64,000 nucleotides of DNA from positions 186,001 to 250,000 of the forward strand of contig NZ_FNPI01000004.1 in the NCBI RefSeq assembly GCF_900107275.1, written 5' to 3'. This document shows, piece by piece, positions 1 through 8,994 of the stretch. The position numbers were made by a program, and so were the translations under genes. The first letter of the stretch is position 1. Every line of letters starts with the position of its first letter. The notes beneath the pieces are model-generated. The model had not been told where the DNA came from. It was given only the letters and a program-made list of their open reading frames with translations, and ran no database searches. The stretch is from Evansella caseinilytica (lineage in GTDB: Bacteria > Bacillota > Bacilli > Bacillales > Salisediminibacteriaceae).

Positions 1-861
1 GCTTACGGCGGAGAAATTGGCGTCTTTTTTCCGTCCAAGCTGGCGCTGATCAACCTTCGGCTCAACTACAGAAACCATCGCAAGCTTGTGAATATAGACG
101 GAAAAATCGGCTATGTCGGCGGCTTTAATATCGGTGATGAATATTTAGGGTTAAAGGAGAAGTTCGGCTATTGGCGTGACACGCATTTCCGGATTGAAGG
201 TCCGGCGGTTGATGCGATCCAGACGAGATTTATCCTCGATTGGAACCAGGCGTCAAAGCATTTTTACATCAACTATGAAAAAAGATATTTTCCCGATAAA
301 AACAAGCAAGGAACTGCCGCGTTGCAAATTGTTTCGAGCGGGCCCGATTCCGAGTGGGAGCAGGTAAAAAACGGATACATCAATATGATCATTTCCGCAA
401 GAAAATCAATTTATATTCAGACGCCTTATTTTATTCCGGACCAGAGTTTACTCGATGCGCTGCGGATATCGGCGTTGTCTGGCAAGGATGTCCGGATAAT
501 GATACCGAATAAGCCGGATCACCCGTTTGTCTACTGGGCAACGATGTCCTACGTTGGGGAGATCTTAAAAACCGGCGCAAAGGTATACATTTATGAAAAA
601 GGCTTTCTCCACGCCAAAACGATTGTTGTCGACCGGAAGATTAATTCGGTAGGGACAGCAAATATTGATATTAGAAGCTTTAAGCTCAATTTTGAAGTCA
701 ATGCCTTCGTGTATGATCAGGAGACATCAGAAAAATTGGCGCGGCTGTTCGAGGCGGACATGATGGATTGCACCGCAATGACAATGGAAAAATACGAGCA
801 GCGTTCAAAAACAATCCGCTTTAAGGAATCGATATCGCGGCTATTATCACCGATTTTGTAG
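1..861 (+). CDS. cls: cardiolipin synthase, 3' part (gene starts before the window)
   Basis: Phospholipase D superfamily enzyme that joins two phosphatidylglycerols into cardiolipin at the cytoplasmic membrane. The reading frame is open from base 1, so only the C-terminal 286 residues are seen; a GTG at 88 is internal, not the start. Two HKD motifs are visible: HRKLVNID near residue 26 and HAKTIVVD near residue 204, the latter followed by the usual [10 protein letters not shown] context. The N-terminal membrane segments of the family must lie upstream of the window. The gene converges on the minus-strand molybdoenzyme gene, with only about 60 bp between them and no clear terminator. Confidence 0.93.
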   Translation, partial: AYGGEIGVFFPSKLALINLRLNYRNHRKLVNIDGKIGYVGGFNIGDEYLGLKEKFGYWRDTHFRIEGPAVDAIQTRFILDWNQASKHFYINYEKRYFPDKNKQGTAALQIVSSGPDSEWEQVKNGYINMIISARKSIYIQTPYFIPDQSLLDALRISALSGKDVRIMIPNKPDHPFVYWATMSYVGEILKTGAKVYIYEKGFLHAKTIVVDRKINSVGTANIDIRSFKLNFEVNAFVYDQETSEKLARLFEADMMDCTAMTMEKYEQRSKTIRFKESISRLLSPIL

Positions 862-920
862 AGAATGTTTCAAAAGTGGGGGAAACAGCGCCGCGAAACT
901 CATCGTCAGGACATTTGTCA

Positions 921-1988
921 TTAAACAATGTTTACACGTACTTTGTTTACGGCGTTGTAGCCATAACCTTTTCTGTTCCAAAACGCTTCCTGCGGCTGCT
1001 GTCTTCCGTGAGAATCGTGCGCTCTGGAGAGAATTGTATACTCACCTGTTTGTTCGGCACGCCATGAAAAGGACCATGTTTTCCATGAATAGCCGTCCGG
1101 TTTATCCGCAAACCCTGACAGCGTGGCGGATGTCCACGACTTCCCTTGATTGAAGCTTAGTTCCACGTTTGTGACAACACCCTGCCCGGTCCAGGCAATC
1201 CCCCGGATAATATGAACACCTTTCTTCAGCTCCGCAAAATCGAGCGGCCATTGTATGACGGAATTCACATTTATCGTAGTTACAGGGAAAGGTTGCTGCC
1301 CGCTGTCCGTTGCCGGATAATAGACGTAATCTTCCGTTTGAAACGGACCTTGAAATTCACCGGAAATGATAGCGATGGATTTCAGCCATTTAACCGACGC
1401 CATCGCGTACCAATGCGGCACAATTAACCGCAGCGGACCGCCGTGTGCAAACGGTAGCGGCTGCCCGTTAAGCTGCCAGGCAATCAATACATCCGGGTGC
1501 AATGCCTGCTTGAGCGACAGGCTTCTTTTATAAGCTGTCTGTTTGCCAGATGGAAGATGCTTTCCAACATCATGACCTTCAAAAACAACCTCCTTGGCTC
1601 CGGCCGTTAAACCGCATAATTGCAAAACATCTCTTAAGGGAACCCCTGTCCAGCAGCCGAAACTGACTGCTCCGTTCGTCCATTGCTCACCATATGTCTT
1701 CGGAGCATAAAATGCCCGCTGATTTCCCGCGCATTCGAGGACAACGGCCAGCGTTTTTACTTGCATGAAAAGTAATTGGCGATAAGCAACCGCCAGCGGT
1801 ACGTGAACTTCCCCGTAAATGATCAATGAAAACAGTGAAGTCGTCCATTGCGGGTAAGCGAAATGATTACGTTTAAAAAAATAATCCGTCGGCGTCACCC
1901 GGTTTTGTAAAAAATGCACAGGTGCTTCTTGATTTTCCGGATGTAGCTTGCGTGTTATCGGAAATAGCTGAGGGAAGGAAATGTTCAT
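921..1988 (-). CDS. sulfite oxidase-like molybdopterin-dependent oxidoreductase
   Basis: Cytoplasmic-looking 355-residue protein of the sulfite oxidase / YedY fold. The molybdenum-ligand cysteine is in the ECAGNQR motif, followed by GGPLRLIVPHWY and the MASVKWL segment typical of the Moco-binding domain; the C-terminal third (GIAWTGQG...VELSFNQGKSW) matches the Mo-co oxidoreductase dimerisation domain. No Tat signal is seen. I start at the ATG at 1988 because AAAGGTGG lies about 5 nt upstream; a GTG at 1997 overlaps that ribosome site. Physiological substrate is unknown: sulfite, or an oxidised sulfur or nitrogen compound. The roughly 180 bp upstream, to the next minus-strand gene, shows nothing distinctive. 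Confidence 0.85.
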   Translation of the reverse strand: MNISFPQLFPITRKLHPENQEAPVHFLQNRVTPTDYFFKRNHFAYPQWTTSLFSLIIYGEVHVPLAVAYRQLLFMQVKTLAVVLECAGNQRAFYAPKTYGEQWTNGAVSFGCWTGVPLRDVLQLCGLTAGAKEVVFEGHDVGKHLPSGKQTAYKRSLSLKQALHPDVLIAWQLNGQPLPFAHGGPLRLIVPHWYAMASVKWLKSIAIISGEFQGPFQTEDYVYYPATDSGQQPFPVTTINVNSVIQWPLDFAELKKGVHIIRGIAWTGQGVVTNVELSFNQGKSWTSATLSGFADKPDGYSWKTWSFSWRAEQTGEYTILSRAHDSHGRQQPQEAFWNRKGYGYNAVNKVRVNIV

Positions 1989-2169
1989 GGATACCACCTT
2001 TCAGTAGTAGGATGCTCCAGAAGGCTGTCAGTCCCCTAACAGAACAGCACTTTCTTATATCATCAGTTGTATTCACGCGGGACAGCAGGAAGAACAGCGG
2101 AAATCGAGGAATAATTGAACCGGTGCCAAAAAACAATAGCCCGTTTTTCTGTCATAGAGGACAAATGTC

Positions 2170-3231
2170 TCAAGCGGCGCTGGTCATATTCCGTTTGCGA
2201 AAATACCACTTTAAAACAGGGGGAACAAACACGACAATGAGAAAAAAACGCACCAGTTGCAGAGCGCTGACGACGGCTGGATCTCCTCCTACAGCAGCGG
2301 CAGTCAAAACCATCTCCAACAGACCGCCTGGTGCAACGCTCAGAATCGCAGTCGGCAAGCTGAGCGGTGTGGACATGGCCAAAATTGTCCCGAGCCCGAA
2401 GGAAACAAAAATCAATACAAGCGTAAGCGCAAAGTAAACAAAGCAATATTTACCGCCTGATTTTAAGTCTTGAAACGAAATCGATTTTCCGAGGCAAATT
2501 CCGGCGATGAGCTGTGCCCCGGTCAGCAAAAGGGGTGGAAGAGAGGCAAGCGGAGCCGGACTGATATTTAAAACAGCCGTTACCACCAGCGGAAGAATTA
2601 AAATCCCGGCCGGTACGGCATTTCTTAAGTGATAGCCGATAACTCCGGGAACAAGATACCATAAATATGCCCAGCCGGAGCCGGAGTAACTTGTTTCCAT
2701 AACTGAAGTTTGGATAGCGGCATACTCACCGGAAAAAGCATGAAAAATAATGAATGGAACAAGGAATAGCACAGTCAGAAGGCGAACCGTCTGAAAGATG
2801 GCGACAAGGGAGGAATTAGCCTTTAATGACTCGCTGGCAATAACCATCTCCGTTAACCCGCCGGGAATGGTGCCGAATGCACTGGTGATTTTGTCAATCT
2901 CTATCCACTTTGTAACGATGGAACTGTTAAAAACACTGACAAAAATCAATGCAGCAGTCATTAGAACATACGGAAGAAAGTACGGACCGACAGTTTTCAG
3001 CGTATTGACAGTAAAATACAGTCCGAAAAAAACGCCGAGAGTCAGGAGGCTTCCGTTTTTTAATGAACCGGGGCAATACATATTTCTGTTCGTCAACCCC
3101 TGCCAGAGTAAAATCGCGATCATCGGGCCGATGATCCACGGCAGCGGTAAACTTCCATACGCAAATACGAATCCGCCAATCATGCCGACCATGATCGTTT
3201 CTCCTAATCGTTTCCAAAGAATGTCATTCAT
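2170..3231 (-). CDS. AbrB-family integral membrane protein
   Basis: Hydrophobic protein of 353 residues with about ten predicted membrane segments and two similar halves, each carrying a PLPWIIGPM-like or LASLPPLLLTGAQLIAG-like stretch and a GGL(T/L)EMV motif (IPGGLTEMVIA and APGGLLEMVLTAA). This internal duplication is the signature of the family named after Pseudomonas/E. coli AbrB (formerly 'ammonia monooxygenase-like'), whose substrate is not firmly established. The start is placed at the ATG at 3231, 9 nt after AAGGGAG, rather than the upstream in-frame codon at 3252. It lies upstream of the molybdoenzyme gene in the same direction. Confidence 0.8.
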   Translation of the reverse strand: MNDILWKRLGETIMVGMIGGFVFAYGSLPLPWIIGPMIAILLWQGLTNRNMYCPGSLKNGSLLTLGVFFGLYFTVNTLKTVGPYFLPYVLMTAALIFVSVFNSSIVTKWIEIDKITSAFGTIPGGLTEMVIASESLKANSSLVAIFQTVRLLTVLFLVPFIIFHAFSGEYAAIQTSVMETSYSGSGWAYLWYLVPGVIGYHLRNAVPAGILILPLVVTAVLNISPAPLASLPPLLLTGAQLIAGICLGKSISFQDLKSGGKYCFVYFALTLVLIFVSFGLGTILAMSTPLSLPTAILSVAPGGLLEMVLTAAAVGGDPAVVSALQLVRFFLIVVFVPPVLKWYFRKRNMTSAA

Positions 3232-3451
3232 CGCAGTGAACTCCCTTAACATATGTGTTTAAAAAGAGAATATTTGTACATCCTCATCAACATTTTAATA
3301 TAGATAACTGCATTGTATCATACTATAATATACATTTTCGTTGACCGAAAGAAAAGGGAAGCAGCCACGTTCATTATACATGCCTGAAAAAATTGATGTG
3401 CCTGCCGACAGTTATATGTTGACAGTAGCGGGCTGAAACGAACGGATAACT

Positions 3452-3479
3452 TTACAAAATCATCAGATCGAACTATAAT
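3452..3479 (+). promoter_or_regulatory. probable sigma-A promoter for the dioxygenase gene
   Basis: TTACAA (3452-3457), a 16-bp spacer and a perfect TATAAT (3474-3479) lie about 50 bp before the start codon. No operator could be assigned. The rest of the 290-bp gap between the divergent genes is AT-rich with no clear element. Confidence 0.5.
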
Positions 3480-3526
3480 AAAGTAAGTAACGAACATATA
3501 AAAAGTAAATGAGAGGATGAATTTCG

Positions 3527-4510
3527 ATGGAGCGCAAACCGCTGAAAGGGCTGCACCATGTTTCCGCAATAACGGCTAATGCAAAGAAGAACTATCATTT
3601 TTATACAAAAATTTTAGGACTCCGTTTAGTAAAGAAGAGTGTCAATCAGGATGACACGTCGGTATATCATTTGTTTTATGCGGATGAGCGCGGCAATCCA
3701 GGAACCGACTTAACCTTTTTTGAGATCCCTTACGCCGGAAGAACATCTTACGGGACAAACAGCATTTCAACGACATCGCTGCGGGTTTCCAATGACGAAG
3801 CGCTGCAATATTGGAAAAATCGCCTGAAGGAATTTGACATTGACCATGATGAAATCAACGGTGACAGCGGCCGGAAAACGTTGGCATTTCGCGACTTTGA
3901 AGGACAACGTTTGATGCTGGTCTCTGACGAGAACAATGTTGGTGTTGCCGGGGGCAAACCATGGTCGAAAAGTCCTGTGCCTCAGAAATACGGCATTATC
4001 GGTCTGGGACCGATTTTATTAACGGTAATGAATGCGGAAAATACAATAAAAATTCTAACAGCAGTCATGAACTTTCGCAACAAGGACAGTTATACCACGA
4101 CCATTAATGGACGCGAATGCGATGTATATGTACTGGAAACCGGGGAAGGGGGCAGTGGAGCGGAGGTTCATGTCATCGAGGATGCTGAGAAGCCCCGGGA
4201 ACGACCAGGACGCGGCAGTGTGCACCACGTGGCCTTCCGCGTGGAAAATCGAGAGGAGCTGGAAAAATGGATCGAACATCTCTCCGAATTGAAAATTCCC
4301 AATTCCGGATTCGTGGAGCGATATTATTTCCGTTCCTTGTATTTCCGCGAACCGAACGGTATTTTGTATGAGCTGGCGACAGACGATCCCGGCTTTGAGA
4401 CAGATGAGGATTTCGAGCATCTTGGGGAAAACCTTGCCCTGCCGCCATATTTCGAAGATCAGCGCGAAGAGATTGAAGCGAAGCTGGAGCCGCTGGATAC
4501 GAGGAGATAA
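3527..4510 (+). CDS. ring-cleaving dioxygenase, VOC superfamily (MhqO/LinE-like)
   Basis: Soluble 327-residue protein built from two vicinal-oxygen-chelate modules (about residues 8-130 and 150-290). Metal-ligand positions of the family are visible as LHHVSAI near the N-terminus, HHVAFRVEN near residue 232 and the glutamate in GILYELATDDPGF. Bacillus MhqO/MhqA-type enzymes open hydroquinones and catechols and are induced by quinone stress; the same role is inferred here. GAGAGGATG lies 8-14 nt before the ATG. Monocistronic, as far as can be seen. Confidence 0.85.
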   Translation: MERKPLKGLHHVSAITANAKKNYHFYTKILGLRLVKKSVNQDDTSVYHLFYADERGNPGTDLTFFEIPYAGRTSYGTNSISTTSLRVSNDEALQYWKNRLKEFDIDHDEINGDSGRKTLAFRDFEGQRLMLVSDENNVGVAGGKPWSKSPVPQKYGIIGLGPILLTVMNAENTIKILTAVMNFRNKDSYTTTINGRECDVYVLETGEGGSGAEVHVIEDAEKPRERPGRGSVHHVAFRVENREELEKWIEHLSELKIPNSGFVERYYFRSLYFREPNGILYELATDDPGFETDEDFEHLGENLALPPYFEDQREEIEAKLEPLDTRR

Positions 4511-4566
4511 TTTGCGCCTGGCCCAGCTGGTCGAAGTTGCGTGAACCGTAATCAAAATGACCGGAC

Positions 4567-4725
4567 TCAAACCAAGAGTAAACGAGAGGATGAGTTTGAG
4601 TCGGATGCGATGAGTTTATCATCGCGTGAGACGTTCTCAATACAAAAACGAAGGGCTTCGTTCCACTGTTTCCGGCCATTGCGGCGCCGAAAAGCTATGA
4701 CCGTGAGATATTCTGTCCCCACCAT
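4567..4725 (-). CDS. small hypothetical protein divergent from zwf
   Basis: A 52-residue reading frame starting MVGTEYLTVIAFRRRNG and ending SSSRLLLV. Support for translation is the AGGAGAG ribosome site 7 nt before the ATG and its position directly downstream of an 11-bp inverted repeat shared with the zwf upstream region. No family recognised, no signal or membrane segment. A neighbouring frame stays open after the stop and has protein-like composition (SGHFDYGSRNFDQLGQ), so a frameshift relative to a longer ancestral protein is possible. Confidence 0.4.
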   Translation of the reverse strand: MVGTEYLTVIAFRRRNGRKQWNEALRFCIENVSRDDKLIASDSNSSSRLLLV

Positions 4726-4748
4726 AAAAAACACTCTCCTGTAAGCCA

Positions 4749-4780
4749 AATACTTTACTATCGTGCCGAAGTAAAGTATT
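4749..4780. promoter_or_regulatory. inverted repeat, candidate operator between zwf and the small divergent gene
   Basis: AATACTTTACT (4749-4759) and AGTAAAGTATT (4770-4780) form a perfect 11-bp inverted repeat around a 10-nt loop. It sits 24 bp upstream of the minus-strand small gene and 157 bp upstream of zwf, the position expected of a repressor site in a divergent promoter region. The regulator is unknown; the hairpin could alternatively act on RNA. Confidence 0.35.
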
Positions 4781-4936
4781 CTTATCCTTAGTATTCATAT
4801 CAGTGTTTTTCCAAAAAGCATTTCCACATGGGAAAATGCCGCAGCCACATGCAAGGATTGCATGAACAGCCGGGGAAATACAGATAACAAGTGATCATGC
4901 CGAAAAGAATACGCAAGAAAAAGAGAGGTTTTAGAA

Positions 4937-6424
4937 ATGACCAGATCCAATAAACCAAGAACAACCATCGTCATTTTTGGTGCCACAGGTGATTTAGCAA
5001 AGCGCAAGCTTTTCCCATCGATTTATAATCTGTATAAGAAAGGGCAGCTTTCCGAAGAATTTGCTGTTGTCGGAGTAGCAAGGAGGCCCTGGACGAATGA
5101 AACCATCCGGGACACAGTACGGCAATCGCTACAAGGGAATGACCATGCGGCGGAAGAGCTGGAGGAATTTTGCAGTCACTTTTATTACCATCCCTTCGAT
5201 GTCACAAGCAAATCATCTTACCATGAGTTAAACGAGCTGTTGACAAGACTGGAGAGCAATTATCATATCCCGGGCAACCGCATTTTTTATATGGCCATGG
5301 CACCGGAATTTTTTGGCACGATCGCAGTCAACTTAAAAACAGAAGGCTTGACGGATACAGCCGGCTGGACACGGCTTGTTATTGAGAAACCGTTTGGTCG
5401 TGATTATCCATCCGCATACGAATTGAATGAGGAAATCCGCCAAGCGTTTGACGAAGATCAAATTTACCGCATCGATCACTATCTCGGCAAAGAAATGGTG
5501 CAGAATATTGAGGTTATCCGCTTTGCAAACGCGATTTTCGAGCCGTTATGGAATAATCGTTACATATCTAATATTCAAATCACGTCAAGCGAGACGCTTG
5601 GGGTCGAGGATCGCGGAGGGTATTATGAAACTTCCGGTGCACTAAGGGATATGGTGCAAAATCATATGCTGCAAATGGTTTCCCTGCTTGCGATGGACCC
5701 GCCGATCCGGTTGACGACGAATGAGATACGAAGCGAAAAAATCAAGGTGCTGCGGGCATTGCGTCCGGTAACAGGGGATAAAGTGCACAAATATTTCGTC
5801 AGGGGGCAATACGGACCGGGAACGGTGAACGGAAAAGAAGTTGACGGATACAGAAACGAAGACAAAGTGGACCCGCAGTCGCATACAGAAACGTTCGTGG
5901 CTGGAAAACTGCTCATCGACAATCACCGCTGGGCGGGAGTTCCTTTTTATATCCGCACCGGAAAGCGGATGGGCATTAAATCAACCAAGATTGTGGTGCA
6001 ATTTAAAGAGCTGCCGATGAATCTTTATTTCGATAAAAACGATGTCATGCATCCGAACTTGCTGATCATTCATATTCAGCCCGATGAAGGAATTTCGTTA
6101 GTGTTGAACGGAAAGAAAATCGGGCCAACGGGAGAGACAATCCCTGTTCAACTCGATTACAGCAACGACAGTGTCGACGGTGTTAACACGCCGGAAGCCT
6201 ACGAACGGCTGCTTTACGATTGCATGCTGGGGGATGCAACAAACTTTGCCCATTGGGATGAACTGGAGCTCTCATGGAAGTATGTTGACGCAATTTCCAA
6301 AGTGTGGGAAACACTGCCGGCGCAGTTTCCAAACTATCCGTCAGGTTCAATGGGGCCGGAGGAATCAGACCGCCTGCTTTCCGCCGACGGTTTTCATTGG
6401 TGGCCGCTTGATACCGGCAAATAA
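4937..6424 (+). CDS. zwf: glucose-6-phosphate 1-dehydrogenase
   Basis: Oxidises glucose 6-phosphate to 6-phosphogluconolactone with NADP+, the entry to the oxidative pentose phosphate pathway, in the cytoplasm. The 495-residue length is normal. The nucleotide-binding motif GATGDLAKRKLFP is at residues 15-27 and the active-site peptide RIDHYLGKEMVQN at about 178-190, with KPFGRD just before it. AGAGAGG lies about 8 nt upstream of the ATG. A hairpin terminator follows. No gnd or pgl gene is adjacent. Confidence 0.97.
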   Translation: MTRSNKPRTTIVIFGATGDLAKRKLFPSIYNLYKKGQLSEEFAVVGVARRPWTNETIRDTVRQSLQGNDHAAEELEEFCSHFYYHPFDVTSKSSYHELNELLTRLESNYHIPGNRIFYMAMAPEFFGTIAVNLKTEGLTDTAGWTRLVIEKPFGRDYPSAYELNEEIRQAFDEDQIYRIDHYLGKEMVQNIEVIRFANAIFEPLWNNRYISNIQITSSETLGVEDRGGYYETSGALRDMVQNHMLQMVSLLAMDPPIRLTTNEIRSEKIKVLRALRPVTGDKVHKYFVRGQYGPGTVNGKEVDGYRNEDKVDPQSHTETFVAGKLLIDNHRWAGVPFYIRTGKRMGIKSTKIVVQFKELPMNLYFDKNDVMHPNLLIIHIQPDEGISLVLNGKKIGPTGETIPVQLDYSNDSVDGVNTPEAYERLLYDCMLGDATNFAHWDELELSWKYVDAISKVWETLPAQFPNYPSGSMGPEESDRLLSADGFHWWPLDTGK

Positions 6425-6452
6425 CTGCTTCATCAAATATTGTTTTCATTCA

Positions 6453-6484
6453 AACCACCCGCGCTTTTCCACGGGTGGTTATTT
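6453..6484 (+). terminator. zwf terminator
   Basis: AACCACCCG (6453-6461) pairs with CGGGTGGTT (6472-6480), followed by a short T-rich run. The stem is strong but the T tract is weak. Confidence 0.6.
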
Positions 6485-6506
6485 CGCCTCCATAGAAATC
6501 GCAAAA

Positions 6507-6568
6507 TGTAAACATATCTTTACATTTTGGGATGCATATGTTATGGTATGTGTAAAGATAACCTTACA
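6507..6568. promoter_or_regulatory. two similar palindromes upstream of the Xre-type regulator
   Basis: TGTAAACATATCTTTACA (6507-6524) and TGTAAAGATAACCTTACA (6551-6568) are 18-bp palindromic sites agreeing at 15 of 18 positions, with centres 44 bp apart (about four helical turns). The downstream one ends 32 bp before the regulator start. This fits a pair of autoregulatory operators for the Xre-type protein that follows; binding itself is inference. Confidence 0.5.
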
Positions 6569-6599
6569 TTTCCAGCGAAAAGGAGTGATAGAAACGACA

Positions 6600-6812
6600 A
6601 TGCCGGTCAACAACAACGTTAAAGAGCTCCGAAGACAACTGCAGATTACCCAATTGAAAATGGCGGAAGATTTGCATATTACCCGCCAGACGATCATTGC
6701 GATTGAAAAAAACAAATATAATCCAAGCTTGGAATTGGCATTAAAAATCGCTGATTATTTTCATGTTCCTTTCGGGGAAGTATTTCAATTAACAGGAGAA
6801 GATGAATCGTGA
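6600..6812 (+). CDS. small Xre-family helix-turn-helix regulator
   Basis: A 70-residue protein that is almost entirely one HTH_3 domain: VKELRRQLQITQLKMAEDL, then TRQTIIAIEKNKYNPSLELALKIADYF as recognition region. It resembles the YgzD/YozG-type small regulators that are usually paired with a membrane protein. The ATG at 6600 is 14 nt from AAAGGAG, longer than usual; an in-frame GTG overlaps the ribosome site and is less likely. Its stop overlaps the start of the next gene by 4 nt, so the two are probably translationally coupled. Confidence 0.85.
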   Translation: MPVNNNVKELRRQLQITQLKMAEDLHITRQTIIAIEKNKYNPSLELALKIADYFHVPFGEVFQLTGEDES

Positions 6813-6979
6813 ATTTACATAAGCGGGTTCCAGTGATATTGGCTGGAGCAATGGTTGGCCTCATGTTTATCTATTTTAAAAGCGGTAATTTTCCATTTGA
6901 GTCCCTTCTCGGTTTTCTTTTTGGGGGTGTGATTGTCATCGCGGTTGGTTTCCTGGTAAGCAGCAGGAAAAGAAGTTAA
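6809..6979 (+). CDS. small two-helix membrane protein coupled to the Xre regulator
   Basis: A 56-residue GTG-started frame beginning VNLHKRVPVILAGAMVG and ending VSSRKRS. Two hydrophobic stretches (about residues 7-23 and 34-50) are separated by a short FKSGNFPFES loop, and the C-terminus is basic, suggesting a cytoplasmic tail. GTGA overlap with the upstream gene and AGGAGAAG about 9 nt before the start support it. In Bacillales such tiny membrane proteins often accompany a YgzD-like regulator; function unknown. A membrane partner that modulates the regulator is one possibility. Confidence 0.7.
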   Translation: MNLHKRVPVILAGAMVGLMFIYFKSGNFPFESLLGFLFGGVIVIAVGFLVSSRKRS

Positions 6980-7049
6980 TTTGATCTCTCCCTGCATATT
7001 TTTTACACTTGACAGCTGGAAGCGGCAATTTCATTGTTTCAAGGTGGTG

Positions 7050-7136
7050 ATGCACATGCATATGTATCCCTTTCTCGGTTCTTTTGGAAATCGGGTGCCT
7101 CAAAGGTCAAATCCTTTGCCGACACCCTTTCCTTGA
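7050..7136 (+). CDS. possible 24-28-residue peptide downstream of the regulator operon
   Basis: ATGs at 7050, 7056 and 7062 follow AAGGTGGTG; the best spaced gives MHMYPFLGSFGNRVP and ends after PTPFP. The reading frame overlaps an imperfect hairpin (GGGTG...AAAGG/CCTTT...CACCC, 7093-7126), which may instead be a transcription terminator for one of the flanking units. I cannot decide between peptide and terminator. Confidence 0.25.
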   Translation: MHMHMYPFLGSFGNRVPQRSNPLPTPFP

Positions 7137-7167
7137 TTACGGCGATCGCCGCCAGCAAACGACCTGC

Positions 7168-7554
7168 TTACTCGTTCACAAGGGGATAGACACCGTTTTC
7201 GTCATGAACTTCCTTTCCGGTAATTGGTGGATTAAAGACGCAAACCATTCTCATGTCCGTTATGCCGCGCAGCAAATGTTCGTCATGTTCATCAAGGGCG
7301 TACAGCGTCCCCGCTGTAATCGGATGCACCTTATTGTCTTTCAACGTGACAACTTCGCCTTTCCCTTCGATGCAATACACAGCTTCCAGGTGGTTCTGAT
7401 ACCAAATATGTGTTTCGGTTCCTGCCTTGATAATGGTGTCGTGCACAGAGTAGCCCATGCCGTCCTTTGCCAGCAGCAGGCGTCGGCTCGTCCAGTTACC
7501 ACCGTTTACTTCTTGCTCCGTTCCTACTACATCCTCTAATTTAACTATTTTCAT
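7168..7554 (-). CDS. ectC: ectoine synthase
   Basis: Cyclises N-gamma-acetyl-2,4-diaminobutyrate to ectoine, the last step of compatible-solute synthesis. The protein is 128 residues, normal for the family, and starts [21 protein letters not shown]; cupin-type residues appear as [20 protein letters not shown], and [12 protein letters not shown] follows. AGGAGGAATTT lies just upstream of the start. It is the third gene of the minus-strand ectA-ectB-ectC operon, 26 bp after ectB. Confidence 0.96.
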   Translation of the reverse strand: MKIVKLEDVVGTEQEVNGGNWTSRRLLLAKDGMGYSVHDTIIKAGTETHIWYQNHLEAVYCIEGKGEVVTLKDNKVHPITAGTLYALDEHDEHLLRGITDMRMVCVFNPPITGKEVHDENGVYPLVNE

Positions 7555-7580
7555 AAATTCCTCCTAAAATCGTTCAGCAG

Positions 7581-8864
7581 TTAATTTGTCACAAGCTGTT
7601 TTTGTGAAATCAGACTTTTGATGCTGTCTTCGATAATGGCAAACCCTTTTTCCAGTCCCTCATCATCGATCGTAAGCGGCGGGAACAATTTAAAAACTTG
7701 GTCGTTTACACCGGCAGTTTCCATAATTAATCCTCTTTCAAAGGCGGCGGCGGCAATTTTGCCGGACAAGCCGTCAACTTTCGATTCGATTCCCTGCATA
7801 AACCCGCGGCCGCGAACTTCTCCTTCCAGCTCCGGATACTTTTCCACCGCTGCTGTTAAAAATGCAGTGATGTTATCCGCTTTTCTATTGATGTCTTTTT
7901 CAAAAGCAGGATCTTCCCAATATGACAATGCTTCTGTCGCGGTGATAAACGCAGGATTGTTTCCCCTGAACGTTCCGTTGTGCTCGCCGGGACTCCAACG
8001 GTCCAGCTCCGGTTTGATCAGCGTCAATGCCAGCGGCAACCCGTAGCCGCTGATGGATTTGGACAGGCAGATGATGTCCGGTTTAACCTTCGTCTCCTCA
8101 AAGGAAAAGAAAGTCCCGGTTCTGCCGACTCCGGCTTGCACATCATCAATAATCAATAAAATATTGCGTTTCTTACAAATTGCATCGATTCTTTCCAGCC
8201 ATTCCATTCTCGCTGTATTGATTCCGCCTTCCCCTTGGACTGTCTCGAGAATCATTGCTGCCGGCGTGTCTACCCCGCTGCCGTTATCTTCCAAAAATCG
8301 TTCGAGATACTCCAAAGTATCAAACTGATCATTGACGAAACTATCGTATGGCATTGTTACTACATGCTCCAAGGGAATACCGGCTCCCTTTCGCTTTTCT
8401 GCGTTTCCAGTGACGGATAAGGAGCCGATTGTCATGCCATGAAAGCCGTTCGTAAAACTGATGACATTCGTTCTGCCCGTGACTTTTCGCGCCAGCTTCA
8501 AGGCACTTTCCACGGTATTTGTCCCGGTAGGTCCAGGAAACATCACCCTATAGTTCATCTTCCGAGGTTTCAGGATGACATTGTTGAACTTTTCTAAAAA
8601 CTCCGCCTTTGCCTGTGTAGCCATATCGAGGGAGTGGGTAATTCCGTCGCTTAAAATATATTCCACCAGCTTTTTTTTCATTTTCGATTCGTTATGACCG
8701 TAGTTTAATGCACCTGCTCCTGAGAAAAAGTCGATGTATTCTTTTCCCTCCGCGTCCCACATCTTATAGCCTTTCGCCTTGGTAAAAACGGCGGGAAAGC
8801 TTCGGATGTAGCTTCGAACACTTGATTCCAGTTCATTAAAAATACTCAGGTCATTTGATATCAT
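7581..8864 (-). CDS. ectB: L-2,4-diaminobutyrate transaminase
   Basis: PLP-dependent class III aminotransferase making 2,4-diaminobutyrate from aspartate semialdehyde with glutamate as donor. The PLP lysine is in [13 protein letters not shown], and [14 protein letters not shown] is the cofactor-binding aspartate region. I start at the ATG at 8864 ([14 protein letters not shown]), which follows GGAGGT and gives 427 residues, the usual length; in-frame codons to 8921 add a 19-residue extension lacking family resemblance. ectA lies about 130 bp upstream. Confidence 0.96.
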   Translation of the reverse strand: MISNDLSIFNELESSVRSYIRSFPAVFTKAKGYKMWDAEGKEYIDFFSGAGALNYGHNESKMKKKLVEYILSDGITHSLDMATQAKAEFLEKFNNVILKPRKMNYRVMFPGPTGTNTVESALKLARKVTGRTNVISFTNGFHGMTIGSLSVTGNAEKRKGAGIPLEHVVTMPYDSFVNDQFDTLEYLERFLEDNGSGVDTPAAMILETVQGEGGINTARMEWLERIDAICKKRNILLIIDDVQAGVGRTGTFFSFEETKVKPDIICLSKSISGYGLPLALTLIKPELDRWSPGEHNGTFRGNNPAFITATEALSYWEDPAFEKDINRKADNITAFLTAAVEKYPELEGEVRGRGFMQGIESKVDGLSGKIAAAAFERGLIMETAGVNDQVFKLFPPLTIDDEGLEKGFAIIEDSIKSLISQKQLVTN

Positions 8865-8994
8865 ATTGTTTGCATACCTCCAGAATTTTTTTGTTTTGCT
8901 CCAATAGCACAAAGTTGACAAAAATCACATTTTGATAAGTACCAGTCATTCATCAGCAACACAATTTTCTGAAAAACTAAGTAAGCCTATCTTT

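Noticed and set aside
7084-7539. 151-codon plus-strand frame opposite ectC
   Set aside because: Antisense shadow of ectC, which has clear family motifs.
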